From Algibacter sp. L1A34 (GTDB lineage Bacteria; Bacteroidota; Bacteroidia; Flavobacteriales; Flavobacteriaceae): 64,000 nt of DNA. Positions 23,341-32,813 of the stretch are shown here, one piece after another; position 1 is the first letter of the stretch, and the number at the start of each line of letters is the position of its first letter. Made by a program: the position numbers and the translations under genes. The notes below the pieces were generated by a model. That model searched no databases, had not been told where the DNA came from, and saw only the letters and a program-made list of their open reading frames with translations. The stretch is from assembly GCF_009796805.1 (NCBI RefSeq), contig NZ_CP047029.1, forward strand, positions 2,458,501 to 2,522,500, given 5' to 3'.

Positions 23341-24804
23341 TTAAAATTGAACATAAATAAAGACTTGTTTTCCTCCAGTAAATATTATTGTTGATAATAA
23401 AATAAGAATATAGATAACCCAACGGCTATATTTATTTTTCATTTTATCTAGTTGGAATAATGGACATTCTGTTTCTTTACCATACCATTCAATCAGCATA
23501 AAAATAATTATAAAAATAATAATTATAAAAATTAATGCTAAATTGTGACTTGTGAATTTTGGAGCATTAAGAATGGAGGGAGAAAAAATGTTTAAGAAAT
23601 AATTCCAAGCCTGAAGAATATTATCAGCTCTAAAAATGATTAAACTTAATGTCCAAATTGAAAATGTACCAATAATTCTAAAAAAATCGTTTATCGATGG
23701 TAGCCCATACTTGTTTACATTTAGTTCCTTCTTTTTAAAAATTGTTCCTGTAAGAATCAGAGGAATAAAAAGTAACCCATGAAAAAGACCATAAATAACA
23801 AAGGTCCAATTTGCTCCATGCCATAGCCCAACTAATATGAAATTAATAATTATAGCCAAAATTAAACCCCAATTACCAAAAGATCGAAACTTGAAACTTA
23901 ATGGCATAAAAATATAATCTGTTAACCAAGATGTTAAAGATATATGCCAGTTTCGCCAGAATTCTGCTATATTTCGCGAAAAATATGGGTAATTAAAGTT
24001 TTTAGTAATATGGAAACCAAGAATTTTACCAACACCAATTGCCATATGCGAATATCCAGAAAAGTCGGTGTATAGTTGAAAGCTATAAAGAATTGCAATA
24101 AGGAGTAATTTACTCGCTGATTGGTTTGGGATATCATCCCAAACTTCATTAATAATCGTAGCTAAATTATCTGCAATTACTGCTTTTTGAAATAAACCCC
24201 ACAGAATTTGTCTACAACCATTTACGGTCAAATCATATTTGAATGATCGTTTGCTTAAAAGTTGAGGAATAAAATTATTTGGTCTATCTATTGGGCCAGA
24301 CATAATTGTAGGGAAAAAAGCTATATACGTTGCAAAGACTCCAAAATCTTTAGATGGTTCAATTTGGCCACTATGAACTTCAATAATATAACTAATTAGT
24401 TTAAAAGTAAAAAAACTTATACCAATAGGCATAATAATATTGAAGGTTCCTATATTTGATTTTAATCCTAACGTGTTTAAAACGGATGAAAATGAATCAA
24501 TAAAAAAATTGAAATACTTGAAATAAACTAATAAACCAACTCCTAGCAGTATACCTAGGGTTGCTAACCAAGAAGATTTCTTTTCATTTTCTTCAGTTGA
24601 ATGAATTGCAATACCTAAAGTAAATATTATAACAGTAGCAATTAAGAGTATTGGGATAATTTTCCAATTTACATATCCATAAAAGAAATAACTTGAAAGA
24701 AGTAATATCCAATTTTGGTACTTGGTATTTTCTTTAAATAAGAAATAATATAAAAAGAATACAATAACAAAAAATATTAAAAAACTGAGAGAGTTAAAAA
24801 TCAT
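23341..24804 (-). CDS. MBOAT-family O-acyltransferase (AlgI/DltB-like)
   Basis: A 487-residue protein with about eleven membrane helices. The family signature FWRNWHISLTSWLTDYIFMP and the catalytic histidine motif LVGLWHGANWTF are both present, along with SGPIDRPNNFIPQL. Length and motifs fit AlgI and DltB. It probably receives an acyl or aminoacyl group from the carrier protein encoded 6 bp upstream and passes it across the membrane to the SGNH partner. Confidence 0.9.
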   Translation of the reverse strand: MIFNSLSFLIFFVIVFFLYYFLFKENTKYQNWILLLSSYFFYGYVNWKIIPILLIATVIIFTLGIAIHSTEENEKKSSWLATLGILLGVGLLVYFKYFNFFIDSFSSVLNTLGLKSNIGTFNIIMPIGISFFTFKLISYIIEVHSGQIEPSKDFGVFATYIAFFPTIMSGPIDRPNNFIPQLLSKRSFKYDLTVNGCRQILWGLFQKAVIADNLATIINEVWDDIPNQSASKLLLIAILYSFQLYTDFSGYSHMAIGVGKILGFHITKNFNYPYFSRNIAEFWRNWHISLTSWLTDYIFMPLSFKFRSFGNWGLILAIIINFILVGLWHGANWTFVIYGLFHGLLFIPLILTGTIFKKKELNVNKYGLPSINDFFRIIGTFSIWTLSLIIFRADNILQAWNYFLNIFSPSILNAPKFTSHNLALIFIIIIFIIIFMLIEWYGKETECPLFQLDKMKNKYSRWVIYILILLSTIIFTGGKQVFIYVQF

Positions 24805-24810
24805 GATTGG

Positions 24811-25053
24811 TTATTCTGTTTTTAATACTAAAAGATCAATCATATCTCCAACATTTTTCATTTTATTCAAATCTCTTAATTTAAACTTTATATTAAAAGT
24901 ATTCTCCACTTCTACAATTAGTAACATGTGGGTTAAAGAATCCCAATTATCAACATCGTTTGCAGTCATTGTCATGTTAATTACTAATTTATCGTCATCA
25001 AAAACTTTTCTGAAGATATCTTCAACTTCTTGTGTTATTTTAGTCTTATTCAT
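24811..25053 (-). CDS. Acyl carrier protein (DltC-like)
   Basis: An 80-residue four-helix carrier protein. The phosphopantetheine serine is Ser39 in DVDNWDSLTHMLL. Its position between the adenylation enzyme and MBOAT genes mirrors DltC. The sequence LLIVEVENTFNIKF of helix III is typical of carrier proteins. 253 bp separate it from the VOC gene upstream, with no gene visible in the gap. Confidence 0.88.
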   Translation of the reverse strand: MNKTKITQEVEDIFRKVFDDDKLVINMTMTANDVDNWDSLTHMLLIVEVENTFNIKFKLRDLNKMKNVGDMIDLLVLKTE

Positions 25054-25306
25054 ATTAATTATTTTATGGTTAGTAATATTTTTCTATGATCTATTAATAG
25101 CTAAGGTATAGAGTATGTATTAAACTTTATTTTATGAGATTTAATTAATCTTTTTTTTTTAACATATTTAGTTTTAAAATACTGACCTTAAACTGAATAG
25201 GCTGAAAATTTATTTTATAGCTCTTTTTTATATTTTAAATTTAAATGCAAGAATAAAAGAATGAATTCCTATTAGTATTATTATATAAATATAATTAACG
25301 AGTATC

Positions 25307-25714
25307 TTAAATTTGTTTTTGATATAATTCTATAAATCCACAATTAACAGAATATAGGTAGCAAAATAAACCATTATCCATTGTGTCTGAAATTTTAGGT
25401 TCAAATAACAATCTAAACCCACTATCTTCTAATTCGTCTGCTGCGGCAACAATATCAGTTACCTCATAACAAGTGTGATATACTGTTGATCCCATTTTCT
25501 TCAGTATTAAGGATATGGCTGAATCTTCATTTAATTCTTCAATTATCTCAATTATTGGATTATCTTCTTTTTTTAAGAAACAAATTCGTACATTTTGGGA
25601 AGGTTCGATTTTAATGTCAGACGGTGAATACCCCAGCTTCTCATAAAATGTTATGCATTTATTAATGCTCTTTGTTGCAATCCCTATATGATGAAATTTA
25701 TAGTTAATGTTCAT
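25307..25714 (-). CDS. VOC-family protein (methylmalonyl-CoA epimerase-like)
   Basis: The 135-residue protein has the two beta-alpha-beta-beta-beta units of the vicinal oxygen chelate fold. Likely metal ligands are His in FHHIGIATKSI, His in VYHTCYEV and Glu in CGFIELYQ, the pattern of glyoxalase I and methylmalonyl-CoA epimerase. In this operon, 8 bp from the adenylation gene, it may epimerise or otherwise process the group that is loaded on the carrier. The true substrate is unknown. VOC genes are not part of classical dlt operons. Confidence 0.75.
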   Translation of the reverse strand: MNINYKFHHIGIATKSINKCITFYEKLGYSPSDIKIEPSQNVRICFLKKEDNPIIEIIEELNEDSAISLILKKMGSTVYHTCYEVTDIVAAADELEDSGFRLLFEPKISDTMDNGLFCYLYSVNCGFIELYQKQI

Positions 25715-25722
25715 AATACACC

Positions 25723-27240
25723 TTATTTTATTAATGATTTTAGTTCTAGTCGATTAATTTTTCCACTCGTATTTAATGGAAATTCATTTAAAAAATATAG
25801 TTTAGAAGGAAGCATGTATGGAGGTAACTGTGTTGATAAATAATTTTTAATGTCATCGCCAGAAACCTCTTTGCTTTCTACAAATAATGCTAGTTCAGTA
25901 TTACCGGTATTGTTAGTAAAAGCGATTGATATAGCATTTACACCATTAAGATAATCTCTAACTTTATATTCTATTTCTCCAAGCTCTATTCTATACCCTT
26001 GTATTTTTACTTGGTAATCAATTCTCCCGTACAATAAAATGTCTCCATCATTATCAAAATTACATGAATCGCCAGTTCTGTAAAACCTTAGCTCTTTATT
26101 ATTAATTATTTTAGTGATAAACGAGTCTTTATTCTTGCTATCATTTTTCCAATAACCAGGAGTAACTTGGTCTCCAGCAACACATAATTCTCCTTTAATT
26201 CCTGGCGCTTTCGTAATATCACCATCAATAAGAATAACAGCCTCTAAACCTTCCATTGCTTTACCAATAGAAAACATGCCGTTTAATGATTTATTTTTAG
26301 AATCTCTAAGAATCTCATAATATGTACAATATATTGTAGCTTCAGTTGGTCCATAAAAATTAAATAATCGTGCATTTGGCAGGCATGTTTTCCATTCATC
26401 AACCAATTCAATAGGAGAGGCTTCGGCTGTAAGAATATTATACCTCATGCTAGGAATATTAATTTCATCAAAATAAGGACGAAGATATCTTAACATAGAC
26501 GGTGCCATAGCTCCAAAAGTAATTTCATGATCTTCTAAAAGGCCAAATACATAACTAAATTTTATTTGGTCGTGGGGTATTGTAAATGTGCATGCTCCTC
26601 TAGTTAGTGGGACTAAGTATGATTGAACAGAAACATCAAACGTTAAATCGAAAACCTGTAAACACCTGTCTTTTTCGGTAATATCAAATCCTATTTCAAA
26701 AAAAGATTTGATAAATGTTCCAACATTTCCTCTTGTAATCGACACACCTTTTGGTTTTCCTGTGCTTCCTGAAGTAAATAATATATAAGCGAGTTCGCTA
26801 TCTGCTATTTCCTTTATTTCTAAATTGAATTTATTAAAGACTAATTCGTTTGTAGCTATTTTTTCGAATTTTTCATATTTGCTAACCAATGACGAGTCTA
26901 ATATTAAACTCACCTCTGCTTGATCGATTATTTCAATATTTCTTTCAATTGGCTGTAGCGGATGCAGAGGTACATAGGCTAAACCTTCTAACCAAATAGC
27001 AAATATTGAGGCGTAAGTTTCTAAATCGTCATTTACAACTAAGCCTACATTTTTAGAAACAACTTTTTGTAGTTGTAAACAATCTCTAATTTTAGAAATA
27101 CTTTTAGTAAAGTCTTTATATGTAAAAAATGTTTCATTTATACAGAAAGCATTTAAATCTTTATTAATCTGATTAATGAATGGTTTTAATATATGATCGT
27201 TAAAAACGATGGGTTTTAGTTCTTTTCTGTGTTTTTGCAT
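25723..27240 (-). CDS. Stand-alone adenylation enzyme (DltA-like amino acid activating)
   Basis: A 505-residue ANL enzyme. Core motifs are A3 ILFTSGSTGKPKGV, A5 FYGPTEATIYCTYYE, A7 FYRTGDSCNFDNDGDILL, A8 KIQGYRIELGEIE and A10 PLNTSGKINRLEL with its catalytic lysine. Length and motif spacing fit DltA and single NRPS adenylation domains. It should activate an amino acid or similar acid as the adenylate and load it on the carrier protein downstream. The binding-pocket residues do not let me name the substrate. Confidence 0.88.
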   Translation of the reverse strand: MQKHRKELKPIVFNDHILKPFINQINKDLNAFCINETFFTYKDFTKSISKIRDCLQLQKVVSKNVGLVVNDDLETYASIFAIWLEGLAYVPLHPLQPIERNIEIIDQAEVSLILDSSLVSKYEKFEKIATNELVFNKFNLEIKEIADSELAYILFTSGSTGKPKGVSITRGNVGTFIKSFFEIGFDITEKDRCLQVFDLTFDVSVQSYLVPLTRGACTFTIPHDQIKFSYVFGLLEDHEITFGAMAPSMLRYLRPYFDEINIPSMRYNILTAEASPIELVDEWKTCLPNARLFNFYGPTEATIYCTYYEILRDSKNKSLNGMFSIGKAMEGLEAVILIDGDITKAPGIKGELCVAGDQVTPGYWKNDSKNKDSFITKIINNKELRFYRTGDSCNFDNDGDILLYGRIDYQVKIQGYRIELGEIEYKVRDYLNGVNAISIAFTNNTGNTELALFVESKEVSGDDIKNYLSTQLPPYMLPSKLYFLNEFPLNTSGKINRLELKSLIK

Positions 27241-27849
27241 AGATTCTATTTTTTAGTTTAGCATATTACTAGTAATATGCTATTAAAAAAGTTAGAACTA
27301 TTAATAATAATGAAGGGAGCTTTATTATTTAATATGGTTGAAAAATAATAATTAAAAATGTAAATATTGTAAATAAAGATAATTAATTTGAATATTTAAA
27401 AATAAAAACACCTTTAAAGGTACTATTTTATCAACCTTCCTTCAGGAAAGTAGTTAATTCATAAGAAGTTATGAGTATCAAAAAAAAAATAAAGAAAGCT
27501 TAAGCATAATTATGAAGTATATCTATTTAAATTCATCTCTATTTTGAAAGTAGAAAATTTGAGGGAAAATAAATTAACGCCAATCTTTAAAAAGAAACCT
27601 GATAAATAAAATATAGACGAACATTGGGGATCGCAATGCTAAAACGAGAAAATAACAATATAATACTACCTGTAATTTCTTTTGAAATTAATTATAAGAA
27701 ACCTGCCCGCTATTATGAGTTTATCACGCTAAAAACAATAATTAAAGAAATGCCAAAAGTTCTAATTTTTATTAATCTGAATATAATCGCACAATTTGTT
27801 TTCATAAAAGATTATTTAGTTTTTATTATTCAGGAATAAGATACTGCCA
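27241..27849. other. Gene-free stretch between the adenylation and FG-GAP genes
   Basis: About 600 bp, very AT-rich. It contains a small palindrome ACCTTTAAAGGT and a short hairpin TTCCTTCAGGAA near 27411-27447, which may end transcripts or mark the promoter of the dlt-like set. The plus-strand frame from about 27636 (67 residues) has poor composition and no neighbours to support it, so I do not call it a gene. Confidence 0.4.
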
Positions 27850-27884
27850 AAAAAAGCCAACCAATTAATGGCTGGCTTTTATAA
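27850..27884 (-). terminator. Rho-independent terminator overlapping the stop codon of the FG-GAP gene
   Basis: On the minus strand AAAAGCCAGCC and GGTTGGCTTTTTTT form a GC-containing hairpin followed by T residues. The TAA of the upstream gene lies in the loop. The symmetric A/T flanks allow activity in both directions. Confidence 0.7.
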
Positions 27885-30800
27885 ATTGTAAAAAGTCGTT
27901 ATTTTTTGCAACAACAATATATTTTACACCTTGCACTTCAATTTCTGCTAGATCTTTTGTGTCGCCTTTAATAAAGAAACCACTTTTACTTGGGGTAATT
28001 GCTTTAAAATCACCTTTTCCATTTCCTTTTAAAAAGTTACCAAAACTGCCGTCATTTCGTGGAGTTTCAACTTCCGAAACATATAAGTTGCCAGCAATTA
28101 AAGCATCTAAATTGCCGTCTTTATCATAATCATCCACCAATATCTTATTAATACTTGAAAACTGTGCTTCAACTGGTAGTTTATGAGATACAAATTGAGT
28201 GCCTTTATTTTCTAAATAAATACTTGCAAACGATTTTACTTGATAATGCAACGACGATTCTAATCCTTTTTTAGTATAAACATCTACTAGTGTAGCTTCA
28301 GAAAAAGTATTGTAATCTTTAAATTTTTGTTTAATACCAGGTATTTGTTGAGAAGAGCACGAACGCCCTCTTACAGGAACTTGGTTGCCTTCACTATAAT
28401 AACTTAATACTATATCTTCTTGATTGTTGTGATCAAAATCATTAAAATAAATATCGAAAGTTTCATTCTCTGTAGCTTTGTATTTATAGTTTAAGCCATT
28501 ATTTCCTAAGAGATAATCCATATCACCATCACCATCAAAATCACCTTGATTAATACTCCACCACCAACCGGCAGTATCAGGGCCTAAACCCATTTTTTTA
28601 GATACATCTTTAAAACCGGTCTTAATGTTTTTAAATACTTTTATCGGCATCCATTCACCAACAATTATAATATCTAACCAACTATCATTATCAAAATCGG
28701 AAATAATAGCACTTGTTGCCATTCCTAAATTTAAAAATTCTTTCGCTAATTTATCCGTTTCATTTACAAAAAGAACTCCTTTTTCCGAACTTCTGTTCAT
28801 TAATAAATAACTACTAGCAGGAGTAGGGTAGTGTCCAGGAATTTGCCTTCCAAGGACTAATAAATCTTCTTTTCCATCTTTATCAAAATCGGCATGATAT
28901 ACCTTGGAACCACTAGTTTTCATTTCTGGAAGTGGTGTTTTTAAGAATTCACCCTTTCCATTATTTAAATACAATCTGTCTTGACATAATTTAGATTCTT
29001 TTGCAAACTCATAACCTCCACTTACTACGTATAAATCGTTATCTCCGTCGGCATCAGCATCAAATATCAAGGCACCAACATCTTCACTTAAATTATCTTG
29101 TTTTAAAAAGTTTACTGTAGCTTCATTAAAACCTTTATTATTTTGAAAATAAATACTTCCCGTATTCCCGTATGCGCCTCCAATAAAAATATCCTCTAGA
29201 CCATCATTATTTAAATCTTCTATGGCTAGAGCTGGTCCAAATGCAGACATTTTATGTGGTAGTAATATTTGTGTTGAAAAATCGTCATATTGATTTTCAA
29301 TGTGTTTATGTTTTGGAAAAAAACTTGTAGTATCTGTTTTAAACAATGTCGCTGTTTTATTGATTTTATTAGCGGAAATCTCCAAATCTTTATGATTTAA
29401 AACAAGGTTTTGGTTTGCTTTTACATTATCCATAGTCTGTACTTGCCCATCTGCCCATACAATCTTTAGTTTATCTATGTTTTTATAAGTTCCTAAACCG
29501 AAATGAAGTCTTGTGGATACAGACGATTGAAAGCCTCTACTCAAGGTTAATTCTTGCATTTGGGTTTCGTTTTCTGTGGTAACATAAACTCTATTGCCTA
29601 TTCCGAATTTATTCTGAGATTCATCTTCAAAACGTATGCTTAAATAGTTATTCGTTTCCGAGCTATTGTTTTTGTACACAGAAGCAAAATCGTCAATATT
29701 ATTCGTGATTATTTCTAAATCGCCATCATTATCTAAATCGGCATAAGCAACACCATTAGAAAACCCTTTGTATTCAATACCCCATTCTTGATTCGCTTTT
29801 TCAAAGTCTAAGTTTGCTTTATTTTTAAAGATAAAATTATCAGTTTTTTCTGAAGGAATTTTTAAACTCTTTTCAAGTTTAGTATAATTGGTTGTATCGT
29901 TCTTTGAATAAGTATTAAAGAAATCGGTGTTATTAATTTCCCTTCGTATGCCATTAGTAATAAATAAATCTTTATTTCCATCGTTATCAAAATCGGCAAA
30001 GAGAGGTCCCCAACTCCAATCGGTTGAAGAGGTTCCTGTTAATCTTGAAATATTTGAAAACTGCGGAACACTATCTACTAATATACCGCTATTTAACTGC
30101 ATGCAATTATGCATGTATTGATAATGAAAACCCATAAAAATGATCTCTTTAAATACGCTAGGGTTCATGCTAGACATATTGGCTTTTTGTCTGCGGTTAC
30201 TATTAGCATCCATATCTGCTTGAAAAATATCTAAATTCCCATCGTTATTAAAATCGGCAATATCGAGACCCATACCATAAAAGGCGGTCTGGCTTGTGGC
30301 TTGTTTTAAAACTTCTTTAAATGTGCCATCCCTATTATTGAGATAGAAGTAATCTGGAACGCTGTAATCACTAGAAATATATAAATCTTGCCATCCATCA
30401 TTATTTAAATCACCAGCTGTTACACCTAAAGAAAACCCGTAGCTTTTTACCCCAGATATTTCTGAAACGTTTGTAAATATATCTCCATCATTTCTGAAAA
30501 GTTTATCGGACTCCTTATCTGTAACCGTTTTCATTCTATTTAAATAAGTAAAGTTTGAAGTATTTACATTAGAAATTGGATAATTAGCAACATATAAATC
30601 TAAATCGCCATCCTTGTCATAATCAAAAAAAGTGCCTTGTACAGAGTTCGCGGCATCATCAATACCAAGTTTTCCTGCCATTTCAATGAAAGTACCATCT
30701 CTATTATTCATAAAAAGTTGATTTCTTTTTTCATTCGAAATTCCTGCTACCGAGCAGTAAATGTCTAAAAAGCCATCACCGTTAACGTCTGCCATTGTAG

Positions 30801-31152
30801 AGCCTGTATACCAACGTTTATCTCCTGCTACGTTTGCTTTTTTAGTAATGTCTTCAAAATGTAGACCTCCTTTGTTTAGAAATAATTTATTTTCAACTTG
30901 GTTTCCTGTAAAAAACACATCGATTAAACCATCATTATTAATATCTCCAGTAGAAACACCTCCTCCGAAATAAATAGAGGTGTAGTTGAAGTAATTCATA
31001 GAATCATTTTCAATTAAAATGTTTTTAAAATTAATTCCTGTAGAATTAGCCTTTAAGCTTGTAAATATTTTGCCAGTAAGTTTGTTCTCCTCTTTTTTAC
31101 AACTAGATAAAACCAATAAAGTTATTAGAAAAAATATGTTTTTATATGGCAT
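27865..31152 (-). CDS. FG-GAP repeat lipoprotein with ASPIC/UnbV domain
   Basis: A 1095-residue outer-membrane-type lipoprotein (MPYKNIFFLITLLVLSSCKK). It carries many FG-GAP/VCBS beta-propeller blades with calcium-binding signatures (GDINNDGLIDVFFTG, ADVNGDGFLDIYC, DFNNDGNLDIFQAD, DFDKDGKEDLLVLG). Between two propellers, at about residues 500-580, lies an ASPIC/UnbV domain (GIGNRVYVTTENETQMQEL, STRLHFGLGTYKNIDKLKIVW). Such proteins often follow SusC/SusD genes in flavobacteria and probably sit on the cell surface beside the transporter. The exact role is not known. It lies 118 bp after susD. Confidence 0.88.
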   Translation of the reverse strand: MPYKNIFFLITLLVLSSCKKEENKLTGKIFTSLKANSTGINFKNILIENDSMNYFNYTSIYFGGGVSTGDINNDGLIDVFFTGNQVENKLFLNKGGLHFEDITKKANVAGDKRWYTGSTMADVNGDGFLDIYCSVAGISNEKRNQLFMNNRDGTFIEMAGKLGIDDAANSVQGTFFDYDKDGDLDLYVANYPISNVNTSNFTYLNRMKTVTDKESDKLFRNDGDIFTNVSEISGVKSYGFSLGVTAGDLNNDGWQDLYISSDYSVPDYFYLNNRDGTFKEVLKQATSQTAFYGMGLDIADFNNDGNLDIFQADMDANSNRRQKANMSSMNPSVFKEIIFMGFHYQYMHNCMQLNSGILVDSVPQFSNISRLTGTSSTDWSWGPLFADFDNDGNKDLFITNGIRREINNTDFFNTYSKNDTTNYTKLEKSLKIPSEKTDNFIFKNKANLDFEKANQEWGIEYKGFSNGVAYADLDNDGDLEIITNNIDDFASVYKNNSSETNNYLSIRFEDESQNKFGIGNRVYVTTENETQMQELTLSRGFQSSVSTRLHFGLGTYKNIDKLKIVWADGQVQTMDNVKANQNLVLNHKDLEISANKINKTATLFKTDTTSFFPKHKHIENQYDDFSTQILLPHKMSAFGPALAIEDLNNDGLEDIFIGGAYGNTGSIYFQNNKGFNEATVNFLKQDNLSEDVGALIFDADADGDNDLYVVSGGYEFAKESKLCQDRLYLNNGKGEFLKTPLPEMKTSGSKVYHADFDKDGKEDLLVLGRQIPGHYPTPASSYLLMNRSSEKGVLFVNETDKLAKEFLNLGMATSAIISDFDNDSWLDIIIVGEWMPIKVFKNIKTGFKDVSKKMGLGPDTAGWWWSINQGDFDGDGDMDYLLGNNGLNYKYKATENETFDIYFNDFDHNNQEDIVLSYYSEGNQVPVRGRSCSSQQIPGIKQKFKDYNTFSEATLVDVYTKKGLESSLHYQVKSFASIYLENKGTQFVSHKLPVEAQFSSINKILVDDYDKDGNLDALIAGNLYVSEVETPRNDGSFGNFLKGNGKGDFKAITPSKSGFFIKGDTKDLAEIEVQGVKYIVVAKNNDFLQFIKASH

Positions 31153-31270
31153 CTTTACTCTTTTTTATGTTTTAATATAGATATACAAGCTTTCTTAAAT
31201 AGAAAAACAACGTGAATTACCACGCTGCTTTTCAAAACTAAACAAACTCAAACTATGAAATTCTTTTTTA

Positions 31271-32797
31271 TTAATATCCAGAGTTTTGATCTGCAATGGT
31301 TAGTGCGTCATTTTTATCAATTTCTGATGCTGGAATTGGAAATAAATCATTTTTTGATGTATAACCAGCAGAAGATAATTCTTCGTTTGCTTTTCCCCAT
31401 CTCACTAAATCCCAAAAACGTTGACCTTCATGTGCTAACTCTAAATATTTTTCATTTACAATAGCATCAAATAAAGCATCATCTGCTAAGGTTGCATCTA
31501 CATCATCTAACCCTGCTCGATCTCTTACTTTATTTAACTCTGTTCTCGCATTATCATCTTGTCCTTCTGCATTATAGGCCTCTGCTGCTAAAAGTAATAC
31601 TTCCGCATACCTAAACACTCTCCAGTTTGTGGTGTAATTTAGTTCTGCAACACCATCACTAACTGTTTGTGACGAACGTGTAGCATACTTGGTTCTAAAT
31701 GCGCCTTCGTAATCCCAAGGCGTACCTGTAAGACTTCCACCTACGGCAACAAGTTCGGCTTCCGTCATTAGGGTAGCGGCTTTGCGATCTACATCTCCAG
31801 CTGCTTCAAATGCACTTACTAATTTAGCTGTTGGTAAATTAAATCCCCAACCATTTATAAGTCCTGTTCCTGTTAAATCGAAGAAACCATCACCACGAGG
31901 TCCCATTAATTGGATGTGTAAATTACTTTCCATTCTACCTCCCCAAGCTACATTACCCCAATCGACACCATTAGTTGATATATAACCTAATTCGAATAAT
32001 GATTCAACTCCAAACTCTGTGCTTTCTAACCAAATATCTGCTACGTTTGGTTCTAAATCGTGAGCTGGATTAGCTATTACAGCTGCCAAAAACGGAATCG
32101 CTTCATCATTTCTTCCTTGAAAGACTAATACTTTTCCTAAAAATGCTTGAGCTGCACCTTTTGATACTCTAAAGTTATGACTTACGGCGCTTTTATCTGG
32201 CAAACCAGCTATGGCATCAACTAAATCTAATTCTACTTGTGTATAAATTTGTGCTCTTGTACTCTTTGGTATTGCAAACGCTTCTGGACTAATTGCTGTA
32301 GGATTTACTAATCTTAATGGTACATCTCCCCACATGGTTGTTAATTCAAAATAGCACCAAGCTCTCATAAATTTAGCTTCTGCAAGAACAAATTCTTTGT
32401 TACTTAACGTACCTGTTTCAACTTCATTTATAATAGTATTAGCTAAAGCAATAGTTTTATAATATCCAGACCAAACACTTTCTATGGAAGGGTTTGATAT
32501 TGAGATGCTTGTATAATCATCGATGTCTTGTAATTGAGTTTGATCTGTTGAGCTTCCTCCGCCTGCATTTGCTGCATCACCTGGTAATTGTTTTAAAAAG
32601 AAGGCACTACTCCAATCCTTAGAATAGTTATATTGCATGATATCATACAAACCTATTAAGGCTTCTTCCGCATTACTTTCACTTTGAAAGAATGTAGAAC
32701 TCTCTAGAACACCTACAGGTGCTACTTCTGTAAAATCTTCGCTACACGATACACCTGCAAAAAATACAAGTACAACGCTATATAATATTTTTTTCAT
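31271..32797 (-). CDS. SusD/RagB-family glycan-binding lipoprotein
   Basis: The start at 32797 gives MKKILYSVVLVFFAGVSCSE, a lipoprotein signal with cysteine at residue 18. The frame extends nine codons further but overlaps the susC stop. The rest is a full-length SusD protein: N-terminal ESSTFFQSESNAEEALIGLYD, TPR-like helices, and the C-terminal ELNKVRDRAGL and EGQRFWDLVRWGKAN that close RagB/SusD domains. It binds glycan at the surface as the lid of the SusC channel. Confidence 0.93.
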   Translation of the reverse strand: MKKILYSVVLVFFAGVSCSEDFTEVAPVGVLESSTFFQSESNAEEALIGLYDIMQYNYSKDWSSAFFLKQLPGDAANAGGGSSTDQTQLQDIDDYTSISISNPSIESVWSGYYKTIALANTIINEVETGTLSNKEFVLAEAKFMRAWCYFELTTMWGDVPLRLVNPTAISPEAFAIPKSTRAQIYTQVELDLVDAIAGLPDKSAVSHNFRVSKGAAQAFLGKVLVFQGRNDEAIPFLAAVIANPAHDLEPNVADIWLESTEFGVESLFELGYISTNGVDWGNVAWGGRMESNLHIQLMGPRGDGFFDLTGTGLINGWGFNLPTAKLVSAFEAAGDVDRKAATLMTEAELVAVGGSLTGTPWDYEGAFRTKYATRSSQTVSDGVAELNYTTNWRVFRYAEVLLLAAEAYNAEGQDDNARTELNKVRDRAGLDDVDATLADDALFDAIVNEKYLELAHEGQRFWDLVRWGKANEELSSAGYTSKNDLFPIPASEIDKNDALTIADQNSGY

Positions 32798-32813
32798 ATT
32801 TATTATTTTTTTA

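Noticed and set aside
27624..27839. 71-residue plus-strand frame in the intergenic region
   Set aside because: Poor composition, non-ATG opening, no relation to neighbours and convergent with a terminator. Probably chance in AT-rich DNA.
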